Shown here piece after piece: positions 11,075 to 19,480 of a stretch of 64,000 nt of DNA. How positions within the stretch are numbered: position 1 is the stretch's first letter; every line of letters starts with the position of its first letter. The notes below the pieces were generated by a model that saw only the letters and a list, made by a program, of their open reading frames with translations, was not told where the DNA came from and did not search any database. The stretch is from Babylonia areolata (Eukaryota; Mollusca; Gastropoda; Neogastropoda; Buccinidae). Both the position numbers and the translations under genes were made by a program. The stretch covers positions 32,797,357-32,861,356 of the forward strand of contig NC_134887.1 in assembly GCF_041734735.1 (NCBI RefSeq), in the 5' to 3' direction.

Positions 11075-12006
11075 CATAACATTTCTACAATTTCTCTTGA
11101 TTTAAACTTTGCTTATTTTCTATTTTAATAGATACTATTTTTAGTTCAATCTATTGTGCTCCTGGAAATTCCAACTAAACAAAGAATGTTGAAATGCCAG
11201 TCATGAATAAAAGCTGATTTGTGTTTGCACATTTCTTATGTCTCTGCTGCTATGTGCACATGTCAGATGATCAGTATAAGGACAGGCCCGGCGCTTCCTT
11301 TTTTGGGGAAGTGCCTGGGTTTGTTCCAATGTTCTTTTCATTTACCTGCGTACTAACTGAACTGGTAGTGTAAGCAGCACTGTCTTGAAGTTGTGCAGCA
11401 TTGACTTGAAGTTGTGAACCTTGTGAATGGAGAGAGTTACCACTCCTTACTTTTTGTTAAACAAAGAAAGGTTTGGACCTAAACTGATTAAAAGCAAAGC
11501 AAAACAAAACAATACACACAACAAATTTCCAGCTAAACTGCATTTCTTTGACCACATAAACACATCAAAATTAAGCCTGCTGTATAAACATTTTATCTAT
11601 CTAAAAAACAACAACAAAAAGGAAAACACATTAACAGAAAAAAACCCTGACAAAACAAAAACAAAAAAGCAACTGAGACACAGAGAAAGAGAGATTTTGA
11701 TCCACACATACATATGTACACATATATACACACACACACACACAGACAGAAACAAGAATGAAAGAATAACAAAGACAGAATGACAAACAACCAGAAGAAG
11801 ATAGAAAATGATACATATACATCAAGATAGTGACACAGCCAACAGATGAAGGAAGAGACACAACTCACAGGCACGTCAAAGCGTTTGCGGGCCTTTCCCA
11901 CGTTGATGGCCATCCAGATGTTAACGAACGTGTTGCCCACGCACCCCACCAGCACCACATAGCCATAGTTCTCTGGCAAACAGCTGGCAAACTTGGACAA
12001 ACCCAT
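5958..12006 (-). CDS. MGST3: MGST3-like microsomal glutathione S-transferase 3 (MAPEG), 5 coding exons
   Basis: The whole coding region is present on the minus strand: 11869-12006, 10290-10351, 9448-9505, 8583-8655 and 5958-6058. The phases match at every junction and total 432 nt, 143 residues plus stop; human MGST3 has 152. Known family role: an integral membrane enzyme of the endoplasmic reticulum or outer mitochondrial membrane that uses glutathione for peroxidase or transferase reactions on lipid hydroperoxides and leukotriene-like substrates. Seen here: a first hydrophobic helix (residues about 14-36, ending AINVGKARKRF), the MAPEG signature FNCIQRAHQN (58-67), a second helix (about 74-83), GYYTG at the end of helix three (about 90-110), and a fourth helix ending AAHQLEWV. 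The start is the Met of MGLSKF, with G at -3 and +4. The loop after YPEMY is about four residues shorter than in human. Introns hold SINEs and CA repeats. Orthology is inferred from motif order. Confidence 0.9.
6092..6145 (-). mobile_element. SINE family D, 3'-end fragment
   Basis: CAGTTTCCGTTTCTCAAGG, then GGCGTCACTCACTGCG and a TTTGGACAAATGCATATA segment, match the 3' end of family-D copies (compare 22646-22790 and 59596-59735). It is immediately followed by a family-B fragment. Confidence 0.6.
6143..6378 (+). mobile_element. SINE family B, 5'-truncated copy with AT tail
   Basis: The core CATGTAAAAGAACCCACGGC and the 3' module (GGTGGCGCTGTAGTGTAGCG, GGGGAGAGCAGCCC) are clear, ending in AAATACAAATACAAAATA. 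The tail runs into a long (TA)n tract. Lies in the MGST3 intron next to the last exon. Confidence 0.85.
6379..6443. repeat. (TA)n microsatellite
   Basis: About 60 bases of alternating TA directly following the A/T-rich tail of a family-B SINE. Similar (TA)n tracts adjoin the family-B copy at 10635-11025 on both sides. Confidence 0.95.
6563..6840. repeat. (TAA)n run and CA-rich stretch
   Basis: A short (TAA)n run at 6563-6583 is followed by AT-rich unique sequence and an (AC)n-rich stretch at 6719-6770. No coding potential is recognised. Confidence 0.7.
6841..7060 (-). mobile_element. LINE 3' relic (C-terminal ORF2 fragment)
   Basis: The minus strand encodes RPFSFIGPVIWNKLPYSVR, which has the shape of the conserved region near the C-terminus of CR1/jockey-type LINE reverse-transcriptase ORFs (pattern FS..GP..WN.LP..VR). 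The neighbouring reading contains MATNFVLWQSSVQWRKKLHGE. No reverse-transcriptase core is present, so this is a short relic. Confidence 0.55.
7172..7530. repeat. 44-bp minisatellite
   Basis: About seven to eight copies of a 44-bp unit that includes GCAGGGCAGAACGTGTTCAC and TGCCAGGAAAACGTAACTCC, with one internally shortened copy near 7360-7375. It lies in the MGST3 intron between exons 4 and 5. Confidence 0.92.
7540..7985. other. TG-rich stretch and unique intronic sequence
   Basis: TG-rich low-complexity sequence (7553-7720) is followed by T-rich unique sequence. No coding exon is recognised; it is MGST3 intron. Confidence 0.6.
7985..8120 (+). mobile_element. SINE family D 3'-end fragment plus a 23-bp triplication
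   Basis: 7985-8045 matches the end of family D in forward orientation (GCAGCATGTATGGATCAG...TTTGACGCCTC). Directly after it, three diverged copies of an approximately 23-bp unit containing GTGTGATATTTAGCAGCA occupy 8048-8118. Confidence 0.6.
8121..8570. other. Unique intronic sequence
   Basis: AT-rich single-copy-looking sequence between the fragment above and MGST3 exon 4. Two short segments with GAACAC.GGAATT..A are repeated (around 8473 and 8527), suggesting a small old duplication. No coding exon is seen. Confidence 0.5.
8583..8655 (-). CDS. MGST3: MGST3-like exon 4
   Basis: 73 nt, phase 0 to phase 1: RLTAGVGVMYLVSRIAY followed by ALGYYTG. The acceptor follows a CA repeat (TGTGTGCAG on the minus strand) and the donor is GGAG then GTGAGT. 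It matches the human RIASGLGLAWIVGR / YGYYTG block, the third membrane helix. Confidence 0.92.
8697..9006 (-). mobile_element. SINE family B, head-truncated copy
   Basis: Antisense family B: the 3' module comes first (CAACAGATTTCTCTGTGTG, GCTGCTCTCCCC), then the core (GGTTCTTTTACATGCCC) and the GGAGGGGGAGAAAATAC segment. The tRNA-like box B region is degraded. Lies in the MGST3 intron between exons 3 and 4. Confidence 0.82.
9080..9232 (-). mobile_element. (TA)n tract and SINE family C 3' fragment
   Basis: A (TA)n run (about 9087-9112) is followed by antisense family-C 3' end sequence: TGCTGCCCCATCATCTGCAC, TTTCAGTGGC and CACGGCCACACCCGGGTTCG. The same segment closes the full copies at 12539-13403 and 60226-61052. 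Confidence 0.82.
9290..9447. repeat. CA-rich low-complexity sequence beside MGST3 exon 3 donor
   Basis: Short (AC)n blocks run up to within a few bases of the exon 3 donor at 9447. Confidence 0.85.
9448..9505 (-). CDS. MGST3: MGST3-like exon 3
   Basis: 58 nt: one base completing the Thr codon plus 19 codons, LEGQGQFLMNLFIGGLQYP. The acceptor is TTTATTGCAG and the donor GTAAGT. It corresponds to the human segment from TLEVYPPF to GGVYHP, the second membrane helix of the MAPEG fold. Confidence 0.9.
9506..9790. other. Unique intronic sequence
   Basis: Single-copy-looking sequence between MGST3 exon 3 and the CA-rich block. A segment with CTGTG or GTACCC...ACTGATAA.TAGTC is repeated once (around 9556 and 9627). 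No coding exon is seen. Confidence 0.5.
9830..10275. repeat. Compound (AC)n / CAGTGACAC minisatellite
   Basis: Long (AC)n blocks are interrupted at quasi-regular intervals by AGTGACAC and by CAAACACTTGTGTCAACAC-type spacers, giving a higher-order pattern. Long Cys-Val or His-Thr frames here are artefacts. A very similar (AC)n/CAGTGACAC array is at 63505-63838, in the sacsin gene. Confidence 0.93.
10290..10351 (-). CDS. MGST3: MGST3-like exon 2 (MAPEG signature)
   Basis: 62 nt, starting in phase 0 after CTCTTGCAG and ending with two bases of a Thr codon before GTACGT. It encodes YPEMYCSSKEFNCIQRAHQN; FNCIQRAHQN is essentially identical to the vertebrate MGST3 signature. The exon abuts a long CA-rich compound repeat (9840-10275), which lies only about 15 bases inside the donor. 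Confidence 0.92.
10420..10560. repeat. CA-rich low-complexity sequence
   Basis: Imperfect (AC)n blocks with short unique spacers, in the MGST3 intron between exons 1 and 2. Confidence 0.8.
10598..11067 (-). mobile_element. SINE family B, full-length copy between two (TA)n tracts
   Basis: The element occupies about 10635-11025, antisense. Its head on the minus strand has GGAGTGATGGCCTAGCGGTA (box-A-like) and GGTTCAAATC (box-B-like). The core and the GGGAGAGCAGCC 3' module follow, ending in an AAATACAAATA tail. (TA)n tracts flank both sides (10598-10634 and 11030-11067), suggesting insertion into, or seeding of, a TA repeat. Confidence 0.9.
11068..11868. other. Unique intronic sequence
   Basis: AT-rich sequence between the SINE and the first MGST3 coding exon, with A-rich and short (AC)n segments (about 11728-11742). 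No exon or known repeat is recognised. Confidence 0.5.
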
Positions 12007-12049
12007 GACTGCTGGTGCCAACAATGGAGGTAGTACAATAGGTATGGAT
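11869..12049 (-). CDS. MGST3: MGST3-like exon with start codon (coding 11869-12006)
   Basis: The acceptor is CCTGCAG before 12049. Coding starts at ATG 12004-12006 and gives 46 residues including CLPENYGYVVLVGCVGN and the helix-1 end AINVGKARKRFDVP. The donor is CCT then GTGAGT at 11868, phase 0. The reading frame is open upstream of the ATG to the acceptor, but that stretch has no family similarity and is taken as 5' UTR. In human MGST3 the start codon also lies in the second exon. Confidence 0.88.
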
Positions 12050-12521
12050 CTGCAGGAAACAGATGGAAACTTAATTATCATTTAATCTGTCACTGTTGCT
12101 AAAAGCCCAGCTGACAACACACAGGGACAACATACCAATATTGTCAAAAACACATACATTCACACACACATGTGAAAAAGAAAATTTGGCACAAGTGAAA
12201 GTATATCCTTGCACCAGACATGCCTCTGACCTGTTTGTCATTTCTTCAGCTGGAGGATTAGAAAGAACAAAACAAACAAAAAAAAGACTGGAACAAGAAC
12301 ATGAATAATATACAAAATTATATACAATGCTAATAATATTTTATAATGCACAATACTGATAAAAGTCAATGGACAACTCATATCTTGGGGGCATACATAC
12401 AACACAGTATGACTCCCCAGTTATCAAAATCCAGAAGAACAACAATTGTTTTAAGGTTTTCTAGAAAAAAAAAAATTTGTGAATTAAAACAAAAACATGA
12501 GTGGGCAGCAAAGCAGAAAAT

Positions 12522-13420
12522 AGGAAAGGAGCATGGCAACCAGCCGCCGTGGCGAAGTGGTTAGCGTTGCGGACTGATGGCTGGGAGGACGCGGGTTCGA
12601 ATCCCAGCGGAGGTGGGTTTTTCAGCCTGTGGCCGGCTCCTACCCAGAGTTGAGTGTGCTGTGGGCTTAAATGGGGAGACTGGGACCACACAGTCGAGTG
12701 TCATCCACTTCAAGGATGCGTCTTTGGGTGTGTTGCTCTAATTACCTGACCAACACTGCAAGTGTCTCTATCTCTCGGGCCTGGTTAACGCCGGGATATC
12801 ATTATGACAGGAAGCGTAGAGTACAGCCTTGTCACGCAGTCCCAAACCAAAATGGACCTCCATAGCAACATCGTCATCCTCCTCCTCCTTCATCGTCATC
12901 AATATAAACAAATTAGTCTCAAAGTCTGTGGCCTTTCATGCCCTGCTCTCATGGTGACCTCAGTTTCGATACCCCTCCACTTCTGTGCTTGGGGTGAGTC
13001 CTGTCAATGTCGTCAGTATTGGCGAATTCGTTGGGGGCTGTTGTTTGAGGGACGTGGTGGCGGTCTCCACTCTGGGAGGGACGCTCACTCAGTCTGGCTC
13101 CGCGACTAAGCCATTATTGTCGTTAGTAGGGGGCTTAGTAGTTGGTGTCCTAAGTAGGTAAAATCAGAACAGGCACCACTGAACACCACCAAAGTGACTC
13201 AGCAGCAGTGCAGGGTCTCCTCTGGTGTGTGGCCTCCTGGCGACCTAACATCGACGGTTCCCTGTGGACTGCCGACGCTGGAACTGCGACGGACGAACCC
13301 GGGTGTGGCCGTGTATGGGGGAATCTAAAATGAGCGGCATGGGAGTAATGCCACTGAAACGGTGCAGATGATGGGCACCAAAAAAAAAAAAAAAAAAGAA
13401 AAAAGGAAAGGAGCATGGCA
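12522..13420 (+). mobile_element. SINE family C, complete 865-bp tRNA-headed element with 17-bp target duplication
   Basis: The element is at 12539-13403. A tRNA-like head begins GCCGCCGTGGCGAAGTGG, with box B GGTTCGAATCCC about 50 bases in. A long unique body follows and ends at GATGATGGGCACC with a poly-A tail. Both ends carry the identical 17-bp sequence AGGAAAGGAGCATGGCA (12522-12538 and 13404-13420), a clear target-site duplication of LINE-type retrotransposition. No long frame resembling a transposition protein is present, so it is non-autonomous. It is unusually long for a SINE. A second near-complete copy lies antisense at 60226-61052. Confidence 0.93.
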
Positions 13421-13715
13421 GAAAGAAATGGAAAAGGCCAGAGACACAACAAATAAGAGTGATGGAAAAAAAAAAGGTGTCAAAGGTGGGGATACTATTT
13501 TTGTGAAAGAGCCCCTGGCATCCCCCCCACACCCCCAATGGGGCAAATGGGAACAACTCTGTGTTCAGTGTAAGCAGATCACAGACAAAGACTGCACTGG
13601 TGCAGGTGTTAAAAACAACTGGGCATCAGAATGGAAGAACATCTCCAGAGCCTGGCTGGCTCCAAGCTCACAGCCAAAATGTTGCGAGGTCAAACCACAG
13701 CTGGCATCTTCAGCG
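13421..13715. other. Unique sequence upstream of MGST3
   Basis: No repeat or exon recognised; it may be intron if the candidate first exon at 16720 is real. Confidence 0.4.
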
Positions 13716-14013
13716 CCCATGATAATGTGCTGTCGTTCTGGGGTGTGTCAGTGTGCTGTCAGGAAGAATGATAATGTGTTGTGTTCTGGATGTGTCAGTG
13801 TACTGTCAGGAAAATGATGTGTTCTGGGTGTGTCAGTGTGCTGTCAGGAAGAATCATAATGTGCTGTCATTCTGTGTGTGTCCGTGTACTGTCAGGAAGA
13901 ATGATTTTGTGTTCTGGATGTGTCCGTGTGCTGTCAGGTAGGTTCCCTTCACCCACTGTCCTGGGATGGTTTTTCCCCTGGGATGGTTTTTCCCCTGGGA
14001 TGGTTTTTCCCCT
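13716..14013. repeat. Approximately 48-bp minisatellite and 17-bp triplication
   Basis: Five or so diverged copies of a unit containing GTGTCAGTGTGCTGTCAGGA and GAATGATAATGTG (13716-13940) are followed by three copies of CTGGGATGGTTTTTCCC (13962-14013). Confidence 0.88.
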
Positions 14014-14880
14014 GAGGCTATTTCACCTGTGGCAGGTGTCAATGTCAAAGCTGAATGTGACGACTCACTGGCAATACAGCCATTCAAACTGCAGTGGAAC
14101 ATTACAAAAACAATGGCCCAAACGTTCCTGACAAAAAACAACAACAAAAAACAAAAAAACTTGGCCAATGAAACAAATTCCTAAATCTATAAGATCAGAG
14201 AAGCTGTCCTTCTGGTCATGTTTTAAAATATGTTTAAAATAAGCATTTAGAACAAAGAGTGAGATCAAACAATTTAACCAACTTTTTTTCACTGAAGTGA
14301 ACTCAGACGTGTTTGAATTCACGTCTTCAAAGCAACGGATACGGTAGAATGCAGGGAAAAAAAGGGTTGCTAAAATCAATGAAACAATTAAAGCAATACC
14401 AATTTGGGAAGTCTGACTGCCTGTACAGTGTGCAGGGATAACAAGTTTACCTGAATGCTTTCATCATGCCATACAATCAAGATTGGTTTTCACATGGATT
14501 TGGTCCCTACCGGGGTTAAAAGTGATACTGGCCAAACTTCTGTTCTAAGTACTTGCTAGTATCTATGAACCAAAAGGAATGCAAAAGAGAATTTTACACT
14601 CTCAGATGGAAATCTGTTCTCTGCAAGCCTGTTACTCAACCAGGAAACTGCAAGCTACATCACTCGTGTGCTGATTATCTGGTTGTGTTTTGCTGCACCA
14701 AATGCAATTTATCTTTATGAGATAAGAAAGTTATTATTATAATCAATGTACAATATAGTAGGCTATGTTCATGATTATATTCAAAATAATGTTTATTAAT
14801 TCTTCTTTTTTACATTCAAAATATTACCTGCAATGTGTGGAATGAATGTATGAAACTGTGTATGTGATATTTTTACATTT
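14014..14880. other. Unique AT-rich sequence
   Basis: No coding exon or repeat family recognised. Reading frames are short and without family similarity. Confidence 0.5.
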
Positions 14881-15045
14881 GTGTCTGTTATATTCCTCAT
14901 AGCTGTTGTTTGGTGGGTTTTTTTTTGTTTTTTTTACAGTTCTGGTCTCCATGTTGTTTACTTGTCTGTGGTGATAATGTACATGACCAAATTTCTCTAG
15001 TTGGAGATAATAAAGTTATTCTTATCTTATCTTATCTAAGGCAAA
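14881..15045 (+). mobile_element. LINE 3'-tail relic
   Basis: Contains TGTACATGACCAAATTTCTC and GGAGATAATAAAGTTATTC followed by a (TTATC)n tail. This is the shape of CR1-like LINE 3' ends: a conserved AATAAAG-like end plus a short microsatellite tail. Compare 44660-44692, 23305-23350 and 35216-35262. Confidence 0.6.
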
Positions 15046-15183
15046 AAGTACACTATTATCCCTCGATACACTTCCCAATCTTCAACCTAAAATGCTGACT
15101 GTCATCACTGACTGGTTTGCGCAATGCTGTAAGCATAACTGAAAATGAAACAGAAGGCAGAACAAATAGATGGGAAATCAACT

Positions 15184-15500
15184 TCTGCCCAGGAGGCAAA
15201 AGAATCTGAGCGCACAGGTTTCAGTCCCACACCCACCAGTATTTTCTCCCCCTCCTCTGGACCTTGAGTGGTGGTCACCTGTCATTTGGATGAGACAGAG
15301 GACCCGTGTGTAGCATGCACACGTAAAAGAACCTACAGCAACAAAAGGATTGTCCCTGGCAAAACTGTGAGGAAAAAATCCAATTTGAGGAGAAAGCAAA
15401 TACAACTGCATGCAGGAAAAAACTGTGGCACTACACTGTGGTGACATACTCTTCCAATGGAGAGCTGCCTGACTTTCACACAAAGGACTGTTGTGACAAA
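15184..15500 (+). mobile_element. SINE family B copy with degraded head
   Basis: GAGGCAAAAGAATCTGAGCG and GGTTTCAGTCCC are remnants of the head. The core (CACGTAAAAGAACCTACAGC, AAAGGATTGTCCC) and a degraded 3' module follow. Confidence 0.8.
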
Positions 15501-16719
15501 TGCAATACAATACATGTTGGTTGATGCAATGGTGAGGCCGCACAAAACTGGGGAAGACAGACAAAACAGTGAAGCTACCAAAACAAAATGTTCCACTGCA
15601 TGTGGAGCTGATGGCACATCAATGCTTTGGGCCACAGACACTAATACTACAGTTATAACTTATTTCTGTCAATTTTTGGTTCTCCAAAAAGACATACATA
15701 CATATACCATTAAAGCACAGAACCCCAGTATAACCAACGCTGCCCATGTATTCGTTAAAAAAAAAGAAAGAAAAGACAATCTGTATACTGTTTTTACTGT
15801 CATTTGTGTGTATCCATGCATATGTATGGAAGACAATTTTTTTTCTTTTTTTTTCAGTTTTCAGTTTCAAGGAAGTATCAAAGCATGCAGACTGATCCAT
15901 ATACCCTTCACCACATCCTCTGTAAAAAAAAAAAAAAAAGAGAAAAAATATTCACCTTTACCCTACATGCTGATCAGGACTTGAGCCGAGGTTTGTGTTT
16001 TAAAAATAGATTGACAATTTGCAAAAACAATGAAATATAGCAATATGAAATACGCTGCTATTTGTAAAACATCGAGAAGACAACAACAACAAACAAACAA
16101 ACAAATGGGGCACACAAAGTAAGCGAAACCGCACGTGACCACGCGCGCGCACCGACACAAGGTGCAAACGCACGTACTCACACAAACAGAGAGAAACACA
16201 ACGGACTTGCACAGATCACAAGGCCCAGCCCTCAACAGACAAATGTATGCACCAGGCGTCACCCTTGGCCTTCAGACAATGACATGAATACCTGCGGAAA
16301 TAAATGCGGAAGAAAGAAAAGTGAACAAAATGGGCATGTGAGGTGCGGAGGGTGGGGGGAAGGGAATGGCAAAACCTGCTTCCAACTGGCTGGCACCCAT
16401 CGGGGAGATAACATTCTTCAGAATGTTTTTCACAAGGTGCTGGTGCATGACATGACAGAGATTTAATCTTTAAATATTAACGTCAAAAACAAAAATGATG
16501 AAATACAGAAAGCAGCAAGTCGAAAGGTCGTTCAGTCATTCCCATCTCATCGTTCACTATTATAGAACGCTTTCTCTACCGCAAGCGCTGCAGAAATTTT
16601 TTGGTCATCACAAATGATACTGGTACATATGTTAGCGACGTAGAAGCAATGCTACAGATCTTATTGTGACGCATATCTTACAAAATGCCAATTTTTTTTT
16701 TCAATCCAAGTGAACGTAC
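15501..16719. other. Mostly unique sequence with a SINE family D fragment
   Basis: A short antisense family-D 3' end (about 15850-15925: CAGTTTCAAGGAAGTATC and GCAGACTGATCCATATAC) lies inside otherwise unique AT-rich sequence. No coding exon is recognised at 15926-16719. Confidence 0.5.
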
Positions 16720-16805
16720 CTGTCACCCAACACGATAGAGGACGCGAACTTTGACACAAGGAAGTATTCGTGCTCTGCGGGGTACTTTTAGCGTGATTTC
16801 CCTTG
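16720..16805 (-). promoter_or_regulatory. MGST3: Candidate noncoding first exon and promoter side of MGST3
   Basis: On the minus strand a CpG-containing stretch ends in GTGACAG followed by GTACGTTCAC, a good CAG/GTACGT splice donor at 16719. A CCAAT motif lies just upstream (minus strand, near 16820). The next acceptor on this strand with gene support is the MGST3 exon at 12049. Human MGST3 also has an untranslated first exon. The assignment rests on donor quality and position only; there is no transcript evidence. Confidence 0.3.
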
Positions 16806-17149
16806 GCAAAAGCGACATTGGTTTTCTCCGGTAACCAATGCACACCTCCCTCCACCCTACCCCCCCTCACACAGACACACACAAGAGACATGGGTGCAAG
16901 GAGACAGTGGACAAATCAGGGATTCCTGTGATAAGAACAAATCATTTATATCCGAGGTTAATAGGCATAAATAAGCACCAGTGCGCTTTTTATTTCTTTC
17001 CCAGTCCACGCCCCGTCGACACAAATAATTATATAATAATATAGCATAACTATATTATTGTCCAACCAGTCTCTTTCTAACTTAAAAACATTTCCTCATA
17101 ACTTTGGAAATCGAGCATTTGTTTGTAGATTTATCATAAAATATAACCC

Positions 17150-17336
17150 TCTCTCTCTCTCTCGTGTGTCAAGTGCCTGCGTGTCAATGTCAGTGCCTCT
17201 GTAAAGGCCTGATCATATCAGTGACATTTGCAGTGTCATTTCCTCTTCGTTGTGTTTTCACTGTGTTGTGTGTGTTTTAGTGCAGAGCTATACTGATTGA
17301 GATGCCTTGATAATGTGTTGTTCAGTGTTCAGAATA

Positions 17337-17400
<64 letters not shown>
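17150..17400. repeat. CT, TA and TG microsatellites
   Basis: A short (CT)n run (17150-17162), then unique sequence, then (TA)n followed by (TG)n at 17336-17398. Confidence 0.88.
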
Positions 17401-17780
17401 GCCTGTACATAAATTGTCCCCCCATAAATAGCCCTGTAAGAAAGAGACAGCGGGTAAAAGTAACTGATGATATGTTGGAACTGAGAAACGATTCACTCCA
17501 CAGAGAATCGGCTGCACTGAATCCACGACAGAATCTGTCCAAGTAATTACAGTTTCCAACGATCAGAAGAGGATGCATAGCTGATGAACGCCAGGACATC
17601 AGGATCCTGTTCTCTTTGTCCATAGGGAGTTGTCTCAGATCTGTCGGTGCTGGTCTGATAAAACCCATTCCCACTTTGCCTACTCTTTGACCATATGCTG
17701 CCATCCTCAATGGTCTGTTGAAAGTTTGACACTTTGTTCTGTTTCCCCAACCCGCCAGTCCCATTTCGCCTACTCAGCCT
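17401..17780. other. Unassigned unique sequence
   Basis: The minus strand is open for about 120 codons here outside the repeat, including QRVGKVGMGFIRPAPTD. I recognise no family and see no well-supported splice sites. It could be chance or an old transposon fragment. Confidence 0.35.
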
Positions 17781-17787
17781 CTCTCTC

Positions 17788-17880
17788 TCAGCCCCCCCCC
17801 CCTCCCCCCGTCCCTCTCTCTCTTTCCTAGTTTCCCACTCTCTCTGTCCCTCTCAAACATGCACATTGTCATTCACACAC

Positions 17881-17936
<56 letters not shown>

Positions 17937-17937
17937 C
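17788..17937. repeat. C-rich/CT tract and long (AC)n
   Basis: A pyrimidine-rich stretch (17780-17850) is followed by about 55 bases of (AC)n (17877-17936). Confidence 0.93.
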
Positions 17938-18084
17938 ACTGTGTACAGATACCACTATCATACTATGAATATTAATTCTCTACAGGTCTTGATACAGGGT
18001 GAAATATTAAGAGCGGTTTCACAGCAGTAACTTTCAAGCAAATACAATACAATTCAGTTTAGGATAAAGCTTCGTTAGTGTTAC

Positions 18085-18194
18085 TTATTTATAAAAAAAA
18101 ATATATTGTTATTTATTTATTTATTTTATTTTATTTATTTATTTATTTTATTGATTTATTTTTTATTTATCTTATTTTATTGATTTATTTTTAT

Positions 18195-18243
<49 letters not shown>

Positions 18244-18371
18244 TAATTATTTATTATTTTTTTTTTACTTTATTTTTTTATATTTTATTGTTATTTATAA
18301 TTATTTTTATTTTATTTTATATTTTATTTATTTATTTTATTATTAAAAAAAATGTATATATATCTTTTTTT
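18085..18371. repeat. TTTA/TA-rich low-complexity block
   Basis: About 290 bases almost entirely of TTTATTTA-type sequence with a central (TA)n of about 45 bases (18197-18239). It could be an easily melted region. The poly Tyr-Ile frame is an artefact. Confidence 0.93.
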
Positions 18372-18495
18372 TTCTCAGGGCCTAAGCGTGTTGGGTTACG
18401 CTGCTGGTCAGGCATCTGCTCGGCAGATGTGGTGTAGCGTATATGGATTTGATCAAACGCAGTGACGCCTCCTTCAGCTACTGATACTGATACTG
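18372..18495 (+). mobile_element. SINE family D 3'-end fragment
   Basis: CTCAGGGCCTAAGCGTGTTG, GGTCAGGCATCTGCTCGGC and CAGTGACGCCTCCTTCAGC, ending in CTGATACTGATACTG. It is the reverse complement of 22646-22790. Confidence 0.8.
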
Positions 18496-18717
18496 TTAGT
18501 GTCCAAAACAAGAGAGAAGTTTTTGCTGCATCAGATTTACCGATACAGAGACCAGACAATCAACACAAGTAACCGGCCCAACAATAAAAAAAAAATAAAA
18601 AAAAGTGAGCTTTAGAGATTTTTTTTTTTTTTCAACACACAGTGAGCACATAGGCGAAATGGGAACAGGCAAATCAAGATCACCAATTTAGTGATAGGTG
18701 AATCAGCAATAGGTGAA

Positions 18718-19480
18718 TCAAGTTTCAGTTTCAGTTTTTCAAAGTGTCACTGAGTTGAGAAAAAATCCAGAAATGCAATACATCTGCTATGCAGAGGCCT
18801 GGACAGCAGCATATATAACCCAACACACTTAGTCAGCCTTTGAGTGCATGCATATATCATTTGTGTAACTATTAAGAGGAGATTTCTTCAACATAATTTT
18901 GCCAGAGGACAGCTATTTTGTTGCTAGGGTTCTTTTTCAGTGTGCCAAATGCCTGCTACACACGGGACATCAGTTTATTGTCTCATCTTCTTCTTCTTCT
19001 GCGTTCACTCGTATGCACATGAGTGGGCTTTTACGTGTATGACCGTTTTTACCCCGCCATGTAGGCAGCCATACTCCGTTTTCGGGGGTGTGCATGCTGG
19101 GTATGTTCTTGTTTCCATAACCCACCGAACGCTGACATGGATTACAGGATCTTTAACGTGCGTATTTGATCTTCTGCTTGCATATACACACGAAGGGGGT
19201 TCAGGCACTAGCAGGTCTGCACATATGTTGACCTGGGAGATCGTAAAAATCTCCACCCTTTACCCACCAGGTGCCGTCACTGTGATTCGAACCCGGGACC
19301 CTCAGATTGACAGTCCAACGCTTTAACCACTCAGCTATTGCGCCTGTCTCATCTGAATGACTGGATGATAGTCTGATTTTTCCAGTCAAGTTTGGAAGAA
19401 AGGGCGAGAGTGGGAATTGAACACAGACCTTCATGGACACTGACAGCTAAGCGTCTTCACCACTCTGCCCCCTTCCTCAG
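18718..19480 (-). mobile_element. SINE family D, interrupted by a family A SINE
   Basis: Segments 18718-18988 and 19345-19480 are the two parts of one antisense family-D element. The head at the right end is degraded but recognisable by comparison with 34027-34436; the left end is CAGTTTCAGTTT. The interrupting family-A copy is flanked on both sides by TGTCTCATCT (18979-18988 and 19345-19354). Confidence 0.82.
18989..19344 (-). mobile_element. SINE family A, full copy inserted in SINE family D
   Basis: 356 bp. On the minus strand it starts GGCGCAATAGCTGAGTGG, has box B GGGTTCGAATC, and ends in a (GAA)n tail. It is flanked by a 10-bp target duplication TGTCTCATCT. The order of insertion (A after D) is therefore certain. 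Confidence 0.92.

Noticed and set aside
17288-17764. 158-codon minus-strand frame
   Set aside because: Its end is CA/TA microsatellite and the rest has no family similarity or exon boundaries.
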